Shown here: positions 29,103 to 41,270 of the stretch, piece by piece
Numbering within the stretch: position 1 is the stretch's first letter
Layout of the letters: every line of letters begins with the position of its first letter
Assembly (NCBI GenBank): GCA_963921425.1
Contig: OY992836.1
Location: forward strand, 8,323,825-8,387,824
Direction of reading: 5' to 3'
Source: Dryas octopetala
Lineage: Eukaryota > Streptophyta > Magnoliopsida > Rosales > Rosaceae
DNA: 64,000 nt
Notes under the pieces: generated by a model
What the model was told of the DNA's origin: nothing
Databases searched by the model: none
The model's input: the letters and a program-made list of their open reading frames with translations, nothing else
Made by a program: the position numbers and the translations under genes

Positions 29103-29964
29103 CGCCTTCCACCTTATAACTAAATTATATTTCTCAAACTAATTAATCTACGTACATTTTGTAATTAAACTGAATTTTATATTTAAAAACTAACAAACTA
29201 ACTAATCTACATACAAACAACGCAATAAATTTTATAATTACAAAACATATAAAACTAACTAATTTTATATGAAAACTAATTTGTTATCTAACATAAAAAA
29301 ATATCAGCAAACTAATTTCCCTAAGAACAATGATCAGAATTAAACTAATTTATTCAATACTAATAAGCAAATTTAAGAACAAAAAATTAAAAACACCAGC
29401 CAAATAACATTAAAGGAGCGATTGAGTCTTAAATCTGACCTGAAAAATTTCCCTGGGTATTACTATTCCCCTGACCACCTGCACTTGATCGCTCTGAAAA
29501 AAAAACTAAGGCTAATGAGCAGAAAACACATAAAACAAAAAAAAAAAACACCCAAATTAAAAAAAAAAAAAAAAAAACCCACCAAAAACCCACAATCGGG
29601 TGGGTTTGCTGCAGCTGGGTTCGGTGGGGTTGCTGGTCGGGGTGGGGGATGCTAGTGGGGAGGCGGCAGGGAGAGGGGAAGGAGAGAGAAAGAGGAAAGG
29701 GTTTCGGGGAGAGAGAAAGAGGAGGGGGTGGGTTTCGGGGAGAGATAAAGAAGAGGGGGTGAGAGATCGGGTGGGTTTTCTGTGCGCGATCGGCGGGGAT
29801 CGGGAGGGATGGTCGGATCGGCGGGGATCGGCCTGGGGCTGGGGCTGGGAGGGGATGGGCGGGGCTGGGAGAGAAAACAGAGGGACTGGGAGAGAAAACA
29901 GAGAGATGAGAAGAAAACAGAAGAAAAGAAGAAGAAGAAGAAGAAAGGACTTTAAAAATTTCGA

Positions 29965-32705
29965 GAACCTTAGGCGACGAAGCAATTTCGTCGCCCCTAA
30001 CCTTCTTGGGCGACGAAATAAGACACTCCTCGCCTAAGTAACACTTGGGCGACGAATCTTGATTCGTCGCCCAAACATTAAAATATATAGCGGGCTTTAT
30101 ACCACCTAATTTTTCAACTTTTGGGCGACGAAGAAGTAGTTCCGTCGCCCGAAAGAGTCTGAAGTGAACCAGAACTGCAAATTGAAAGACTTTAGGCGAA
30201 GAATTCATGATTTCGTCGCCCAAAGATACTGTGGGCGACGGACTAATGTTCATCGCCCAAAGTCGTTGACTTTAGGGCACCGTTTCATCCCACCACAATT
30301 TCAGAATTTAGGCGACGCACCGTTCGTCGCCCAAAGATAGATTTCGTCGCCCAAAGTTGATTTTTGGTATGAACCATGATCGTTCATACATTCGAGCTCC
30401 AATACCAAACTTCTAGATCTCCAATTTACCTAATATTTTAGAGGAATGATCTTTGAGTGACAAACTAATAAATGAACGGTTCGGATCGTTAAAAGCACAA
30501 TCGACATATAAGGTTCTACATATAAATCAGTGGATTTTTCACTTGAAGAATAAAATTCTATTAACTCTTTTGTTAAAACCTTGTCGATTCAATAATTGTG
30601 AAGACAATAACGTCATTACAACAATCATAGTCGTTCATCATCTATGTTCATACGCAAATATCATCCCTGCAAAAAATCCGCTCAATCAGAGTTCATCTAG
30701 CCGTTCGATTATGATTATAAAAACCATGATCTTTCATACACACTAAATGATAAACCTAACTTCTACTTCTCCGATTGAGATAATTTTTTGTATAGATGAT
30801 CTTTGAGTGGGGGACTAACTAATGATCGGTTCGGATCGTTAAAAACATAAAAGAAATCTGAGCTTCTACATATAAATACACTTGAAGAGTATAATTCTAT
30901 TAACTTTTTCGTAGAAATTTTGGCGATTCAATAGTTTGTGAAGACTACAATGTGATTTCAACGATCGGAACCGTTCATTCTATTCGTTTATACTGGAAGA
31001 TCATCCCTGCAAAAAATCGGCTAAATCGGAATTCATCTCATACTTCGATTAGTATTAGAAAATTCACAATCGTTCATAAGTTCAACCACCGTTACCTAAC
31101 TTCTACATCTCCGATTGAGCTAATTTTTTTCATGGATGATCCTTGAGTAGGGAATTAAAAAATGAATGGTTATGATCTTTAGAAATACAATCGTATCGTA
31201 TGCTATTACATATATAAAATTGTAAACAAAAAAGTATTTGTACTTTGAGCGAGGAACTACATATTTCGTCGCCCAAAGTGATCTTGGGCGAGGAACTTAT
31301 AAATTCGTTGCCCAAAGTCCCTTTGGGCGACGAAATGTGAAGTTCCTCGCCCAAACCATTATTACAAAACAATCATTCCTACATTCGAGCTCCAATACCA
31401 AATGTTTACATCTCCAATTGACCTAATTTTCTGCAAGATTAATCTTTGAGTGAGAAACTAATAAATGAACGGTTCGGATCATCGAAAACACGATCGACAT
31501 ATGAGGTTGTACATATACATGAACGGTTTTTGCACTTGAAGAATAAAATTCTATTAACTCTTTCGTTAAAACCTTGTAGCTTCAATAATTGTGAAGACCA
31601 CAACGTGATTATCACGATCAGAGCCATTCATCATATATGTTCATACTCAAAGATCAACCCTGAAAAAAATCGACTCAATCAGAGTTCATCTACCGGTTCG
31701 ATTATTATTATAAGAATCAAGATCGTTCATACATCCTAAATGCCAAACCTAACTTCTACATCTCCAATTGAGATAATTTTTTACATGGATGATCTTTGAG
31801 TGGGGCACTAAGGAATGATCGGTTCGGATCGTTAAAAACACAATACAAAAGTGATATTCTACATACAAATACACTTGAAGAGTATAATTCTATAGTTTTT
31901 TCGTTGAAACTTTGTCGATTCAAAAATTGTGAAGACTATAATGTAATTTCAACGATCGGAGTCGTTCATTTTATTCGTTTATACTCAAATATCATTCCTG
32001 CAAAAAATCGCCCAAATCGGAATTCATCTACTCCATTGATTAGTATTAGCAAATTCTTGATTGTTCATACATTCGAGCACCGTTACATAACTTTTACATC
32101 TCCAATAATCCTAATTTTTTGCAATGCTGATCTTTCAATGAGGAATTAAAAATTGAACGGTTTGGATCGTTGGAAACATGATCGCATTCTATGATTAACA
32201 TACATATAATTGTACCAAAAAAAAAATAGGAATGACCCTTTGGGCGAGGAATGTACAAATTCCTCGCCCAAAGTACTTTGAGCGACGAACGAATTCCTCG
32301 CCCAAAGTACTTTGGGCGACAAAATTTATTTCGTCATCGAAAGTATTTTGGGCGAGGAATGTACACATTCCTCGCCCAAAATGAGTTTGGGCGACGGAAT
32401 ATTTTGTCACCCAAAGTATGTTTGGGCGACAAATGTAGGTTTTCCTCGCCCAACGACACTTTGGGCGACGAACATGCATATTCCTCGCCCAATCCATTTC
32501 TCAATTAATTTTTTGTCGCGTGAGTTGAGGCGACGAGATCATTTCGTCGCCCAACGTAACTTTAGGCGAGGAACGTGTTATTCGTCGCCCAAACTTCCTT
32601 TGGGCGACGGACATGTTCGTCGCCCAAACCTGTATGACATTGAGCGACAAATGTTCTTGTTCGTCGCCCAAAAGTTCTTTGGGCGATTTCGTCGCCCAAA
32701 TATGT
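29965..32705. repeat. CACTA subterminal repeat field (GGGCGACGAA / TTCGTCGCCC)
   Basis: Dozens of short copies of TTTGGGCGACGAA or TTTGGGCGAGGAA and their complements, often as facing pairs 10-20 bases apart. They lie in three clusters, about 29965-30355, 31240-31360 and 32240-32705. Subterminal repeats of this kind bind the TNPA-type protein in known CACTA elements. Frames across them give SSPK/GDE-rich peptides that are not genes. Confidence 0.9.
30360..32230. repeat. Two-fold ~1 kb repeat built of three ~340 bp units
   Basis: A GATCTTTGAGTG...GGTTCGGATCGTTAAAA module recurs near 30447, 30796, 31136, 31440, 31791 and 32129. Units 1 and 4, 2 and 5, and 3 and 6 resemble each other most (for example AACTAATAAATGAACGGTTC in 1 and 4), giving spacings near 990-1000 bp. 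It fills the space between the subterminal repeat clusters and has no coding potential. Confidence 0.8.
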
Positions 32706-32718
32706 TTTTCTTGTAGTG

Positions 32719-33602
32719 GTACTTGATAGTTATCATAACAAATCTCACACACACCTTGTGCACAACAATCAAATTTCGGTGGCAAATCCAAATTCAATAA
32801 TCTAATGAAGAACATGATCCACTAGAATTATTAAACTCATTTGTACCTTTGTTTTCAAAATACCTAGCCAAGTCATTATTGAACGGTTGGTCTTCATGTC
32901 CCTCTTCAACCTGCTCACACAATGAAACGAGGTGATGAAAAGGGTCAACGTCTCCCTCCCTGTCAAAACCCTCACCGTCTTGGTTTAGAGTTTTGATGCA
33001 AGTGATACGTTGATGATAAAAGGTAACGCCTCCCTCCCCGTCGGAACTCTTACCACCGGCGTCGAGCTTCGATGTGAGCAATATGACTCATAAGTTGTTG
33101 GATCATCCTTTTGATCTCTTCCATGTCGTCATCATTAGAGTTGTTATAAACCTTCATATGAAAACCTCCCCGACCACACATGTTGTCAATCATGGAGTTC
33201 ACTGTTCGAACGCCACCAGACACCAACCAAGCTCAGATACCAAATGATGGGGATCATATTTTGAACATAACCACCAACTCAAAGATAACTCGACACAAGA
33301 GTAAAGGATAAGGTACTCTTGCATGCGGCTAAAATAGCGCTGTATTTTTCTATTAATCATCAAAAACTAAACAGAATGATCACAAATCTTGGCTTAAATA
33401 GCCTCTTAACCCTTCATTACTAAGAAATTAATAAAAGGAAAAATATAAAAGAAAGATTACAACAATCCTAATTAAGTAAATAATAATTAAAAGTTTGACT
33501 TTTGCCATGAGTTTTTTTTGGGATAATGTCAATCTTGACTTTTGCCATGAGTTTTTTTTGGGATAATGTCAATCTTGATGGGGCCTCTATCCTCCTGCAT
33601 CA
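32719..33602 (-). mobile_element. Gypsy-type LTR retrotransposon 5' end (LTR, PBS, gag start), disrupted
   Basis: On the minus strand an LTR runs from 33602 to 33245 (TGATGCAGGAGG to GATCCCCATCA). It is followed by TTTGGTATCTGAGC, a near match to a tRNA-Met primer site at about 33231-33243. A gag-like start follows (MIDNMCGRGGFHM, then DDMEEIKRMIQQL), which decays through frameshifts towards 32720. A 40 bp unit is tandemly duplicated inside the LTR (33497-33576). The CACTA terminus at 32718 cuts the internal region. No protease, reverse transcriptase or integrase remains. Family assignment rests on gag style only. Confidence 0.7.
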
Positions 33603-36299
33603 ATTGCCTTCACTCATCCGGCCTCATCTAACCTAATTACAATTTGTTTGACCACTAATAAAGTTACAAGAGATTTCCAAGAAAAGGAAACTTAGAGATT
33701 ACAAGAAAAATAAAAATTGTCCTAAACTAAGAAATCAACTATACATTATAAGAAATACAAGATTTATGCCAATATATACCCCTAAAGTGAACCTCACGTA
33801 TTTCATAATGTTGTCTAGATATATGGTGTATCTTGTATTAATTACTCCTTCCCAATCTTTTGTGACAAGATATTTTGTTGATGCATCGAATGAGAAGGGT
33901 TCTTAGTGCGTTTTGTGAGATACATGTTGAGGAAAGTTTTCAATGGAGACTGTAGTATCAGTATGCATCCGCCATGCGTCACCTAGGAGGGGGTTTTCCA
34001 TAAAGAGTGGATAGAATATGGATTGTTTCCCCTTTATAATTGCTCAATGTACAAGTTTCATTTCAAGATCCCAACTTTCTTATTTTTTTTTTGGCCACTC
34101 CCAACTTTCTTATTTTTGAATTTAAGTAGACATATTATATTGACTTCTCCTCCAGAATCTCAGAGTGGATTCACTCTAGGGCTAGCTAGGGATACTGGCC
34201 ATTCGTTACAGCAAACTGACAAGACACCTCTTCGCTAAACAAATTGGAACCAGCAATTTCTTATTATTTTAAAAGCAGTACTCTTGAGAGGAAATAATGT
34301 TCCTTTTAGAAGTGGGTGCATATGTGCTTCCTTCACGCCATTCAAGTGCTGCTTACGTACTTTTTAATAACATGGGTTTTAAACCAAAATTGGTTTGCAG
34401 ACCATTAATTGTTGGTTCATTTCTGTCTCAATCATTACAAGTTTCACTTTTTAATCTTATATTTCAGGGAACTTTCTTACAGATACCAAAACTTTAAAAA
34501 AAAATACAAAAATCACATATACAAAAATATTTCTATACATGATCGATTCGAAAACCTAAAAACTAAATTCAATCGCAAAAATTTTAAAAAAATAAAACAA
34601 ACAAAAGGCAGAAATTCAAAAAAGAAAAACAAAGAAATTCAGAGACCAGTATACTTACGAAGAAGAAAAACAATCTCCAGCAAAGACGAGATCAGAGAGA
34701 AGCACAACTCAGAGAGACCAAATCAGAACAAGAAACCAGCAAAAAGAGCAACACAGACGACAAAAATCGCAAGCTTGAAGAAGAAGAAGAAGAAGAAGGA
34801 AACCAAACGCAACACAAACAACGCAAAAAATTGCAATGTGAATAAAGGGCAATCTTGTAAAATCAAATACTAAGAAAACAAAAAGGGCAAAGACATACAG
34901 GAATTAGGCCCATTGACCATTCTGTAATATAAACATAAAAGACACTGACCATTGTGGTAAAAAAAAAAAAAAAAAAAAAAGCCCATAATGACAATTTTGG
35001 TATTTTGAAATTCTCTATTGATTTATATGTAATTTTCTAAAAAATTAATTTTGAAAAATCATAAATTAATAGACAATAAATTACCAAAATGATAAATACT
35101 AATTGCTTAAAATAAGGCAGTAATTGACCAAAATTAAAATTTCCCTTTTGTCAACTCGAATGATAAACAAAAAATTGATTTTCTGTAGGAGGGAAATGCA
35201 TCCTTATATGACAAGTTTGAAAATGGGTGTATATTTAATTACCAAAGAAACTAGGTTACATTCAAAATGGGGCTTACAAAACTAAATGGTAACAGTAGAA
35301 GTAAGAATATCTAATTCAAAACTAATTGGTAATGAGTAAAGTAATCTAAGAGTTTATATATTGTGGCGCAAATCTTTAAATACCCGATGTGATATTTATC
35401 TCTTCCTCATGCATGTGTGACATGTCAAACACGTGAACAAGTTATATTGAACATCTACTCTAATGTACGTTATATAAGAATTACACTAAATAATAAATTA
35501 GTCCACTACATGGACTTCAATGATAAAATAACACACTTAAAAGTTTTTGATGTTAACAATGTCTAGCTACCGGCCTATATTGTTTAAAATCTTAAAAAAA
35601 GAAAAAAAAACTCATAATATAAACGTATACTCCGTGTTTCACAAGTTTCGCTCCGTGTTTCACTAGTTCCGCTACATGTTTGTGTAGGGCTGAGCGCTCT
35701 GCGACTCCCTCTTTTTTTGTTTATTTTTTTACTGGATAGTCGAAACTGTTCAATACTAACATATAAAATTATGGTGATTCTAATTTGTTGTATGCTTATG
35801 TTTTGTATTGCTTTATTCATTTTTCACGCCATATGCAACCAAAAAAATAAGGCATTTATATAAATATTATTTTTATACGATTTTAGAGTTGAAATTGTTG
35901 AACAGTTTCACTATGTTGTACTGAAACAGTTCAACAGTTTCATAAAATAAAAAATAAAAAGGCAGTGAGTGCTTGCGCTCGACTCATTATAGTAGGCCGA
36001 CCGGCTTGGAATAAGCCATATGAGTCGTATTGTCTTTGGGGGTCATGGTTTGGCTTAAAAAAAAAAAAAAAAAAAAAACTACTAAAAATTATAAGCATTC
36101 AATTCAAAATCAATTAGAATGAGTGGAATGACCAAAAATATCTTATAAATTGTATTGTAAGGTTTCAAATGTATGGAGAGAAATACCAATCTTTTATTCG
36201 ATCCGGTTATATGCACTAGTCATTACACGCATAATGAAAATATATTAGTAGCTATATGAGGAATATTTCATTTTAGGTGAGACTCAGAATGGTTTGGAA
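33603..36299. other. Repeat-poor to degenerate intergenic DNA
   Basis: No gene recognised. A Lys-rich reading frame at 34409-34873 is low-complexity A-rich sequence. About 35305-35470 carries a decayed relative of the TRIM at 18921 (AATTGGTAATGAGT, then CACGTGAACAAGTTATATTG), and about 36095-36190 a second weaker one. Homopolymer A runs lie at about 34961-34980 and 36058-36079. Confidence 0.55.
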
Positions 36300-37118
36300 T
36301 AGGGCTGCGCTTTGGTTTGATTTTTACCGAACCGATCGAAATTTTTTTATTTGGTAAACCGATTTTCACAATTCGAAAATCAGAAATCGACCAATATTAC
36401 AAAGTTGATTTGGTTTGGTTTCAGTAAAAATCGAAAAAAGTTGGTAAACCGACCGATTACTGAAAATTATTACTGAAAGAAACCAAATCGATTATTACTG
36501 AAATATATACTGAAAAAATCAAAACAATTACCAAAATTTAGTTATATATGCTTATATAATATTATTATGTTAGTGGTACAATAAATATTAAACTACTAAT
36601 ATTATAAACAACTATAAAAAAATATAATTGTATAATCTTATCATATTAATATTATCAAAAGTGTAAGTTAAGATATACAGTCATTTTCTAATAAAGTAAA
36701 TGTTATTATTTTTAGGAAAATAAGAACCTCATCTTTAGGTAAATAATGGATATATATATATATACACTCATATTTATCGGTATATATACATACTAAATTA
36801 ATATGATATGTATTAATATATATTATTAAACTACTTATACTAGTACATATTACTAATATTAATATTATTGCAATTAATACTAGTACTATACTAAACTACC
36901 AATACTTCTCGTGGAAATATATATCCATCAAACATTATATGTTATGCATCATGTTTGATTAAATTTCAATTTATATTGGTATATAATAATAAATTAACCC
37001 GAAAATGAATCGAAAACCGAAGTTTATCAAAAATCACCGAACCGAAAAATACCAAAATTTTTTGTTTTGATTTTGGTATGCCCCAATACCGAATCGAACC
37101 GATTGATGGGCAGCCTTA
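36300..37118. mobile_element. hAT-type MITE
   Basis: Termini TAGGGCTGCGC on the left and the complement of GGGCAGCCTTA on the right, next to AACCGA-rich inverted segments. The flanks GTTTGGAA (36292-36299) and GTTTGAAA (37119-37126) are an 8 bp target duplication with one mismatch, as in hAT. The AT-rich interior has no ORF. Confidence 0.78.
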
Positions 37119-37213
37119 GTTTGAAAGCATTAATATTTTTATTTTTCCAATAAATTGAGATAACATCAAATCCATGGCCGATCCTAACTCTAATCATTTG
37201 CTCCATCTCCTTA

Positions 37214-39896
37214 CACTACAGAAAAATAAGTCTTTTATTAAGGACTCTTTAGTCAGTTAGTCCCAATTGTGACTAAAGGTATATTTAGTCACAACCCATT
37301 AGACTTAGTTGTGTGTATAACTTTTAGTCATGTAAATTACTATAACTTAATTCGATTTTTTATTACGAAAAGTTGTCAAAAGTTGGGACTTAAACTTTTT
37401 GCTATAGGGATTTTAGTGACAACCCGTAGCCATGAAAAAACATTTATTACACTTTATCCACCTGAATTTTGACCCGTTTTTTACTTCATTACCTAAAAAA
37501 AAAAAAATTGAATCAATGTGACACTTGAATTTTAAAAAATTTTCAATGTACAACCTCCGTTCGATTCTATCAAGATTTCCTTCTAAAATTAGTCATGTGC
37601 GTCGCACGTGATCTCATTTTAAGGGAGATTTTGGTCTTTTTGCATCCAATTGTGCTTAAAACCTATGTGGACAAATATGATAATGCCATGTGTCTTTTTT
37701 TAAAGCTCTTAACACAAATAACTTAACACCACTATTTAAACCTCTAAATGAAAAATAAAAATCTTTTGCCATAATCAAACACCATTATTTACATATATAG
37801 TTAGGAAATGTAATTTAAAAATAAAATAAAACTTTTGTCTTATTTTTCCTCTAAATAAAATAATTTTTTTTAAAAAATCAGCCATCTTCCCCAACATGGG
37901 AAAATAGCCGGTTTTGCTAGCAGAGAACCTTGAGAAAATGCCCACCAGGACCAACTATTAGGGGTTGAGCTTGCGCGATCGCACAAGGCCTCAATTTGGG
38001 AGGGCCCCCAAAATATCAGGCCCTTATATATGTACTGTTTTTTTATTCTAATTAAGCCAATAAGTCCAATCCAATGCCCATATTACAATGTTTAGATGAA
38101 ACTGCGATCCATGCTAGTTAATTCTTTTAGGCCATTTTGTTACTTGAAGTTGGATGCTTGTTGGCAATTTGGTTTCTTGTAAGTATCTTGGACTAATTCT
38201 GTTTTTTGTTTTGTTGTGTTCTATGTTTAGTGAAACTGTGAAACATGCTAAATAATGTTATTTTGTTTGTTTTGTTCTAAGGTGTGTATACCAACAAATA
38301 TTGGAGCTTTTGTGGAGATTTTGGAATTGATGGCTATGTTACCACATCTAGAAGATTACAAGGCATCTAGGATTGTATAAATATATATATATATATTAAA
38401 TTTTGTGGTTAGCATCAATTGTAGACAAATTGTTTATTAGCAATTAATTGATGTTCTTGTTTTGTAGAAAAATTGTTTATAAGCAATTAATTGATGATCT
38501 TGTTCAGTTAACATAGAATTGCTTGACCATTTTTTTAGTACTATTAATATATAAGAAAGGGTCTAATTTTCTTAAGCGATAATTAGACTTAGGTTCTTTA
38601 GAAAAACAGTTTTTAGATGGAGACCGGAAGTGTTTTAAAATTTATAAGAAATTTTTTTTAATTCATAATAAAGTCTTTCCCCGATTTGAAGGGTGTTTTC
38701 CCCTATTTGAAGGGTATTTTCCCTCCTAGGGTGTAGAGTGGGCTTTATAGAGGCTGCATGTTAGGTTTTAACTCTGAGATTTTGGGTGGAGCCCAAAATT
38801 TTGGAGTTAAAACCTAACATAAAGCCGTTAAAGAAGAAAAATAAAAGGACTTAATTAAAAACCCTAAATCATTACCAGTCTTAGTCTAAGAAAGACTCAT
38901 AAAATGGACTGAACTCTAAGTCTCCATTTTCTTAATTGGCACAGGGCCTCCTAAATTTTTGTGACGGCCTTGATGCCCACCATGGTTTTACTTTAACAAA
39001 ATTGTTAATCACACAAAAAGGTGTTATGATCTTGGCTTTGTTTGTCCTACTCCTACATATATTAGGATTCATACTGACCTAAATTGGATAATCCATTTGT
39101 GTCATAGTGTCGCCGCCCATCGCAACTCATCGCAAAACCCATAGCAACCCATCACAACAATCTTGACTGCCTTCCAGCGCTCTTGCCGCGCTGCAAAATA
39201 CTAACCTAACCACTCTCCAATTCCCCTTCAATCCTAAGTAGGTCTACCCACCATGCCACCAACCTCTGTCCCCTCGCCACCATTGTCACCAGAAAGATGA
39301 GAGGATGAGGGGTGGTGTTCCAGATCGGGTTGGAAAGTGGGCCATTGATGATTTTTTTGTATTTTTTTAATGGTTAATATTATTAAAAAAAAGCAGTTCC
39401 TAGCCAAAATAGAAAGAAAAGGGAGTATTTTAGATGTGGCAAGATCTCTGGCATAGAAGATTAATGGACGATTAAAATAAAATGTCAAGATCCAAGTTTT
39501 TTTTTTTTTCCTAACAATAGAACTCACATGAAAACACTAAAATGCCCTCATTTAAACGGAAAAACTAACAAAATGTAACCAAGGTTGTACATTGCAAATT
39601 TTTTTAAATTTAGGTCCCACATTGATTCAATTTTTTTCGGTGGTAAAGTGAAAAATGGGTCAAAGTTCATGTGGGTAAAGTGTAAAAAACCCTTATTAGA
39701 AACATATGTTGTAACTAAAAATCCAGTAGCGAAAAGTTTCAATCATAACTTTTAACATTTTGTAACTAAAATTATTATTATTATTATAAATTTTATGATT
39801 AAAAGATTTAATTACAGGACTCATAATGGGTCATATATTAGTTGCACTTTGTAACTAAAGAGTCGAGACTAGAAGACATTATTTTTTTTTGTAGTG
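37214..39896. mobile_element. Non-autonomous DNA element with CACTA-like ends and ~360 bp inverted repeats
   Basis: The left end is CACTACAGAAAAATAAG and the right end the complement, ...TTTTTTTTTGTAGTG. The inner sequences remain inverted-complementary for roughly 360 bp: the left GATTTTAGTGACAACCCG and TTTGACCCGTTTTTTACTT pair with right-hand counterparts around 39640-39730. The flanks are TTA and CTA, an imperfect 3 bp duplication. The interior has GGGCCCCC-type segments (about 37990, 38940) that look like another old insertion, and no transposase. CACTA fits the tips; such long inverted repeats are unusual for that superfamily. Confidence 0.7.
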
Positions 39897-40899
39897 CTAC
39901 AAGAGCTATCCTCACGGGTCAAAGGAACAATAATTCTTCATTCTCAAGAATATGGAGAGATTATATACGAGTTAAAAATGGAGATCGTATCATTGTAACT
40001 ATACTTTTTACTAGGACAGATCAAGATGGAATGGCATGGAACAAGACGGTTTCAGGTTTTCCGGTTTTAATGCCCACCCTACTTTTTAGCCGCTGCAACT
40101 AAACTATAAAAATGGCACAGGTCTAATGGATAATCCGAATCCGGCCTAATTTTTTGGTCGAGCCTTGCCTCATTTGTGCAAAGGATGAGGCCTGAGGCTT
40201 AAGTTGTTGGTTCGACTTGACCCTATATTATGAGCTATAATCTAAGAATAATAAAGACTTGTTTCCTATTTTAAAATTTAATTCATTTTTTTTCCATGTA
40301 AAGCATTTATTTCAAGTGATATAATGGTGGAGTGAGAGCCTAATAGATCTTAGGAGAAAACCTAATTAACCAAAGAGGAGCCAAAATGGGCCCAACCCAA
40401 TGGTCCTCCCAATGGTCTGAAGGTTTCTAGGCCCTTGGATAGTGTCTGGGCCTTGTCTATCCAATCTTTAGTGCTAGAGAGAGACTTCTATATAACAGGG
40501 ATAAAGTTGATTTGGTATCTTAATCTAATAACATGATGTCACCTATGCTTTTAAACTTGTTCACATAAAAATTTCTCCAATTTTAAGAAAGTTCTCTGTC
40601 TCTTTGGATGCCAAGTCAGCTCATATCTATGTTCTAGGAAAATTTTTCTATTAGTGCTAAAAAGGCCTAGAGCCGAGTAGGGCCTAGGCCCTTCTTTCTT
40701 AAGGTCGGGCTAGTCCGATCCAGTTCATTTTTCAGTCTAGTTGCATTTGCACTACAATTGAACAAAACAAGAAAACAAAACTAAAGCATTCGTTGAGTAT
40801 TTGAACGCACTTTTTGAAAGCATTTGAATGCTTGACATAATTGAAAAGGCGCGATATTTATTCTAAGTTGTGAAACTAATTATTTATCTTTTTAAGTAT
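39897..40899. other. Unassigned intergenic DNA
   Basis: No convincing gene. GGCCTAGAGCC / GGCCTAGGCCC stretches near 40660-40690 suggest repeat relics. The 86-codon frame at 39842-40102 starts inside the preceding element and resembles nothing I recognise. Confidence 0.4.
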
Positions 40900-41270
40900 G
40901 AGTTATTTACATTTACACCCTTGAAGTTTATCGCCTTTTCACATACACCTCATGAAGTTTTAAAAATTACACATACACTCCCTGAGGTTTCAAAACTATT
41001 ACATATAACCACCTACAGTGAGACGAAAAATGATGAGAAAGTATGCAAAAATGTATGCTAAGTGATGAAATGGTCTAATAAGATTACTCAAGTTGTAAGG
41101 TCCAACTTCAATACAAATATCTTCTTCTTTGTTTATATATTGTTTTTTTTTTGGAAGGAGTTATAAGTAACAGTTTTGAAACCTCAGGGGTGTATGTGTA
41201 ATTTTTGAAATCCCATGGGGAGTATGTGAAAAGACGATAAACCTCAAGGGATGTAAGTGTAAATAACTCT
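40900..41270. mobile_element. Foldback MITE with ~110 bp arms
   Basis: The left arm GAGTTATTTACATTTACACC...GTTTATCGCCTTTTCACATAC and the complementary right arm ending GTAAATAACTCT pair over about 110 bp. The flanks TTTAAGTAT (40891-40899) and CTTAAGTAT (41271-41279) are a 9 bp duplication with one mismatch, pointing to a Mutator-like origin. No ORF. Confidence 0.8.

Larger units (their letters stand above)
28263..32718 (-). mobile_element. CACTA transposon, one end lost
   Basis: The right border reads, on the minus strand, CACTACAAGAAAAA (32705-32718), the canonical CACTA terminus. Inside come a field of TTTGGGCGACGAA inverted subterminal repeats, a CT-rich leader (about 29600-29950) and the transposase exons. 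The opposite terminus was not found; the element breaks at 28263 against LTR sequence. It sits between two parts of a Gypsy element, so it apparently inserted into that retroelement and later suffered a deletion or rearrangement. Confidence 0.85.

Noticed and set aside
29429-30253. 274-codon Pro/Ser-rich minus-strand frame
   Set aside because: It spans the CT-rich leader and subterminal repeats of the CACTA element; composition explains the open frame and there is no domain.
29965-32705. Possible CRISPR-like array
   Set aside because: Irregular spacing, both orientations, plant context and a CACTA tip at the border; these are transposon subterminal repeats.
34409-34873. 154-codon Lys/Asn-rich frame
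   Set aside because: A-rich low-complexity sequence without domain or splice context.
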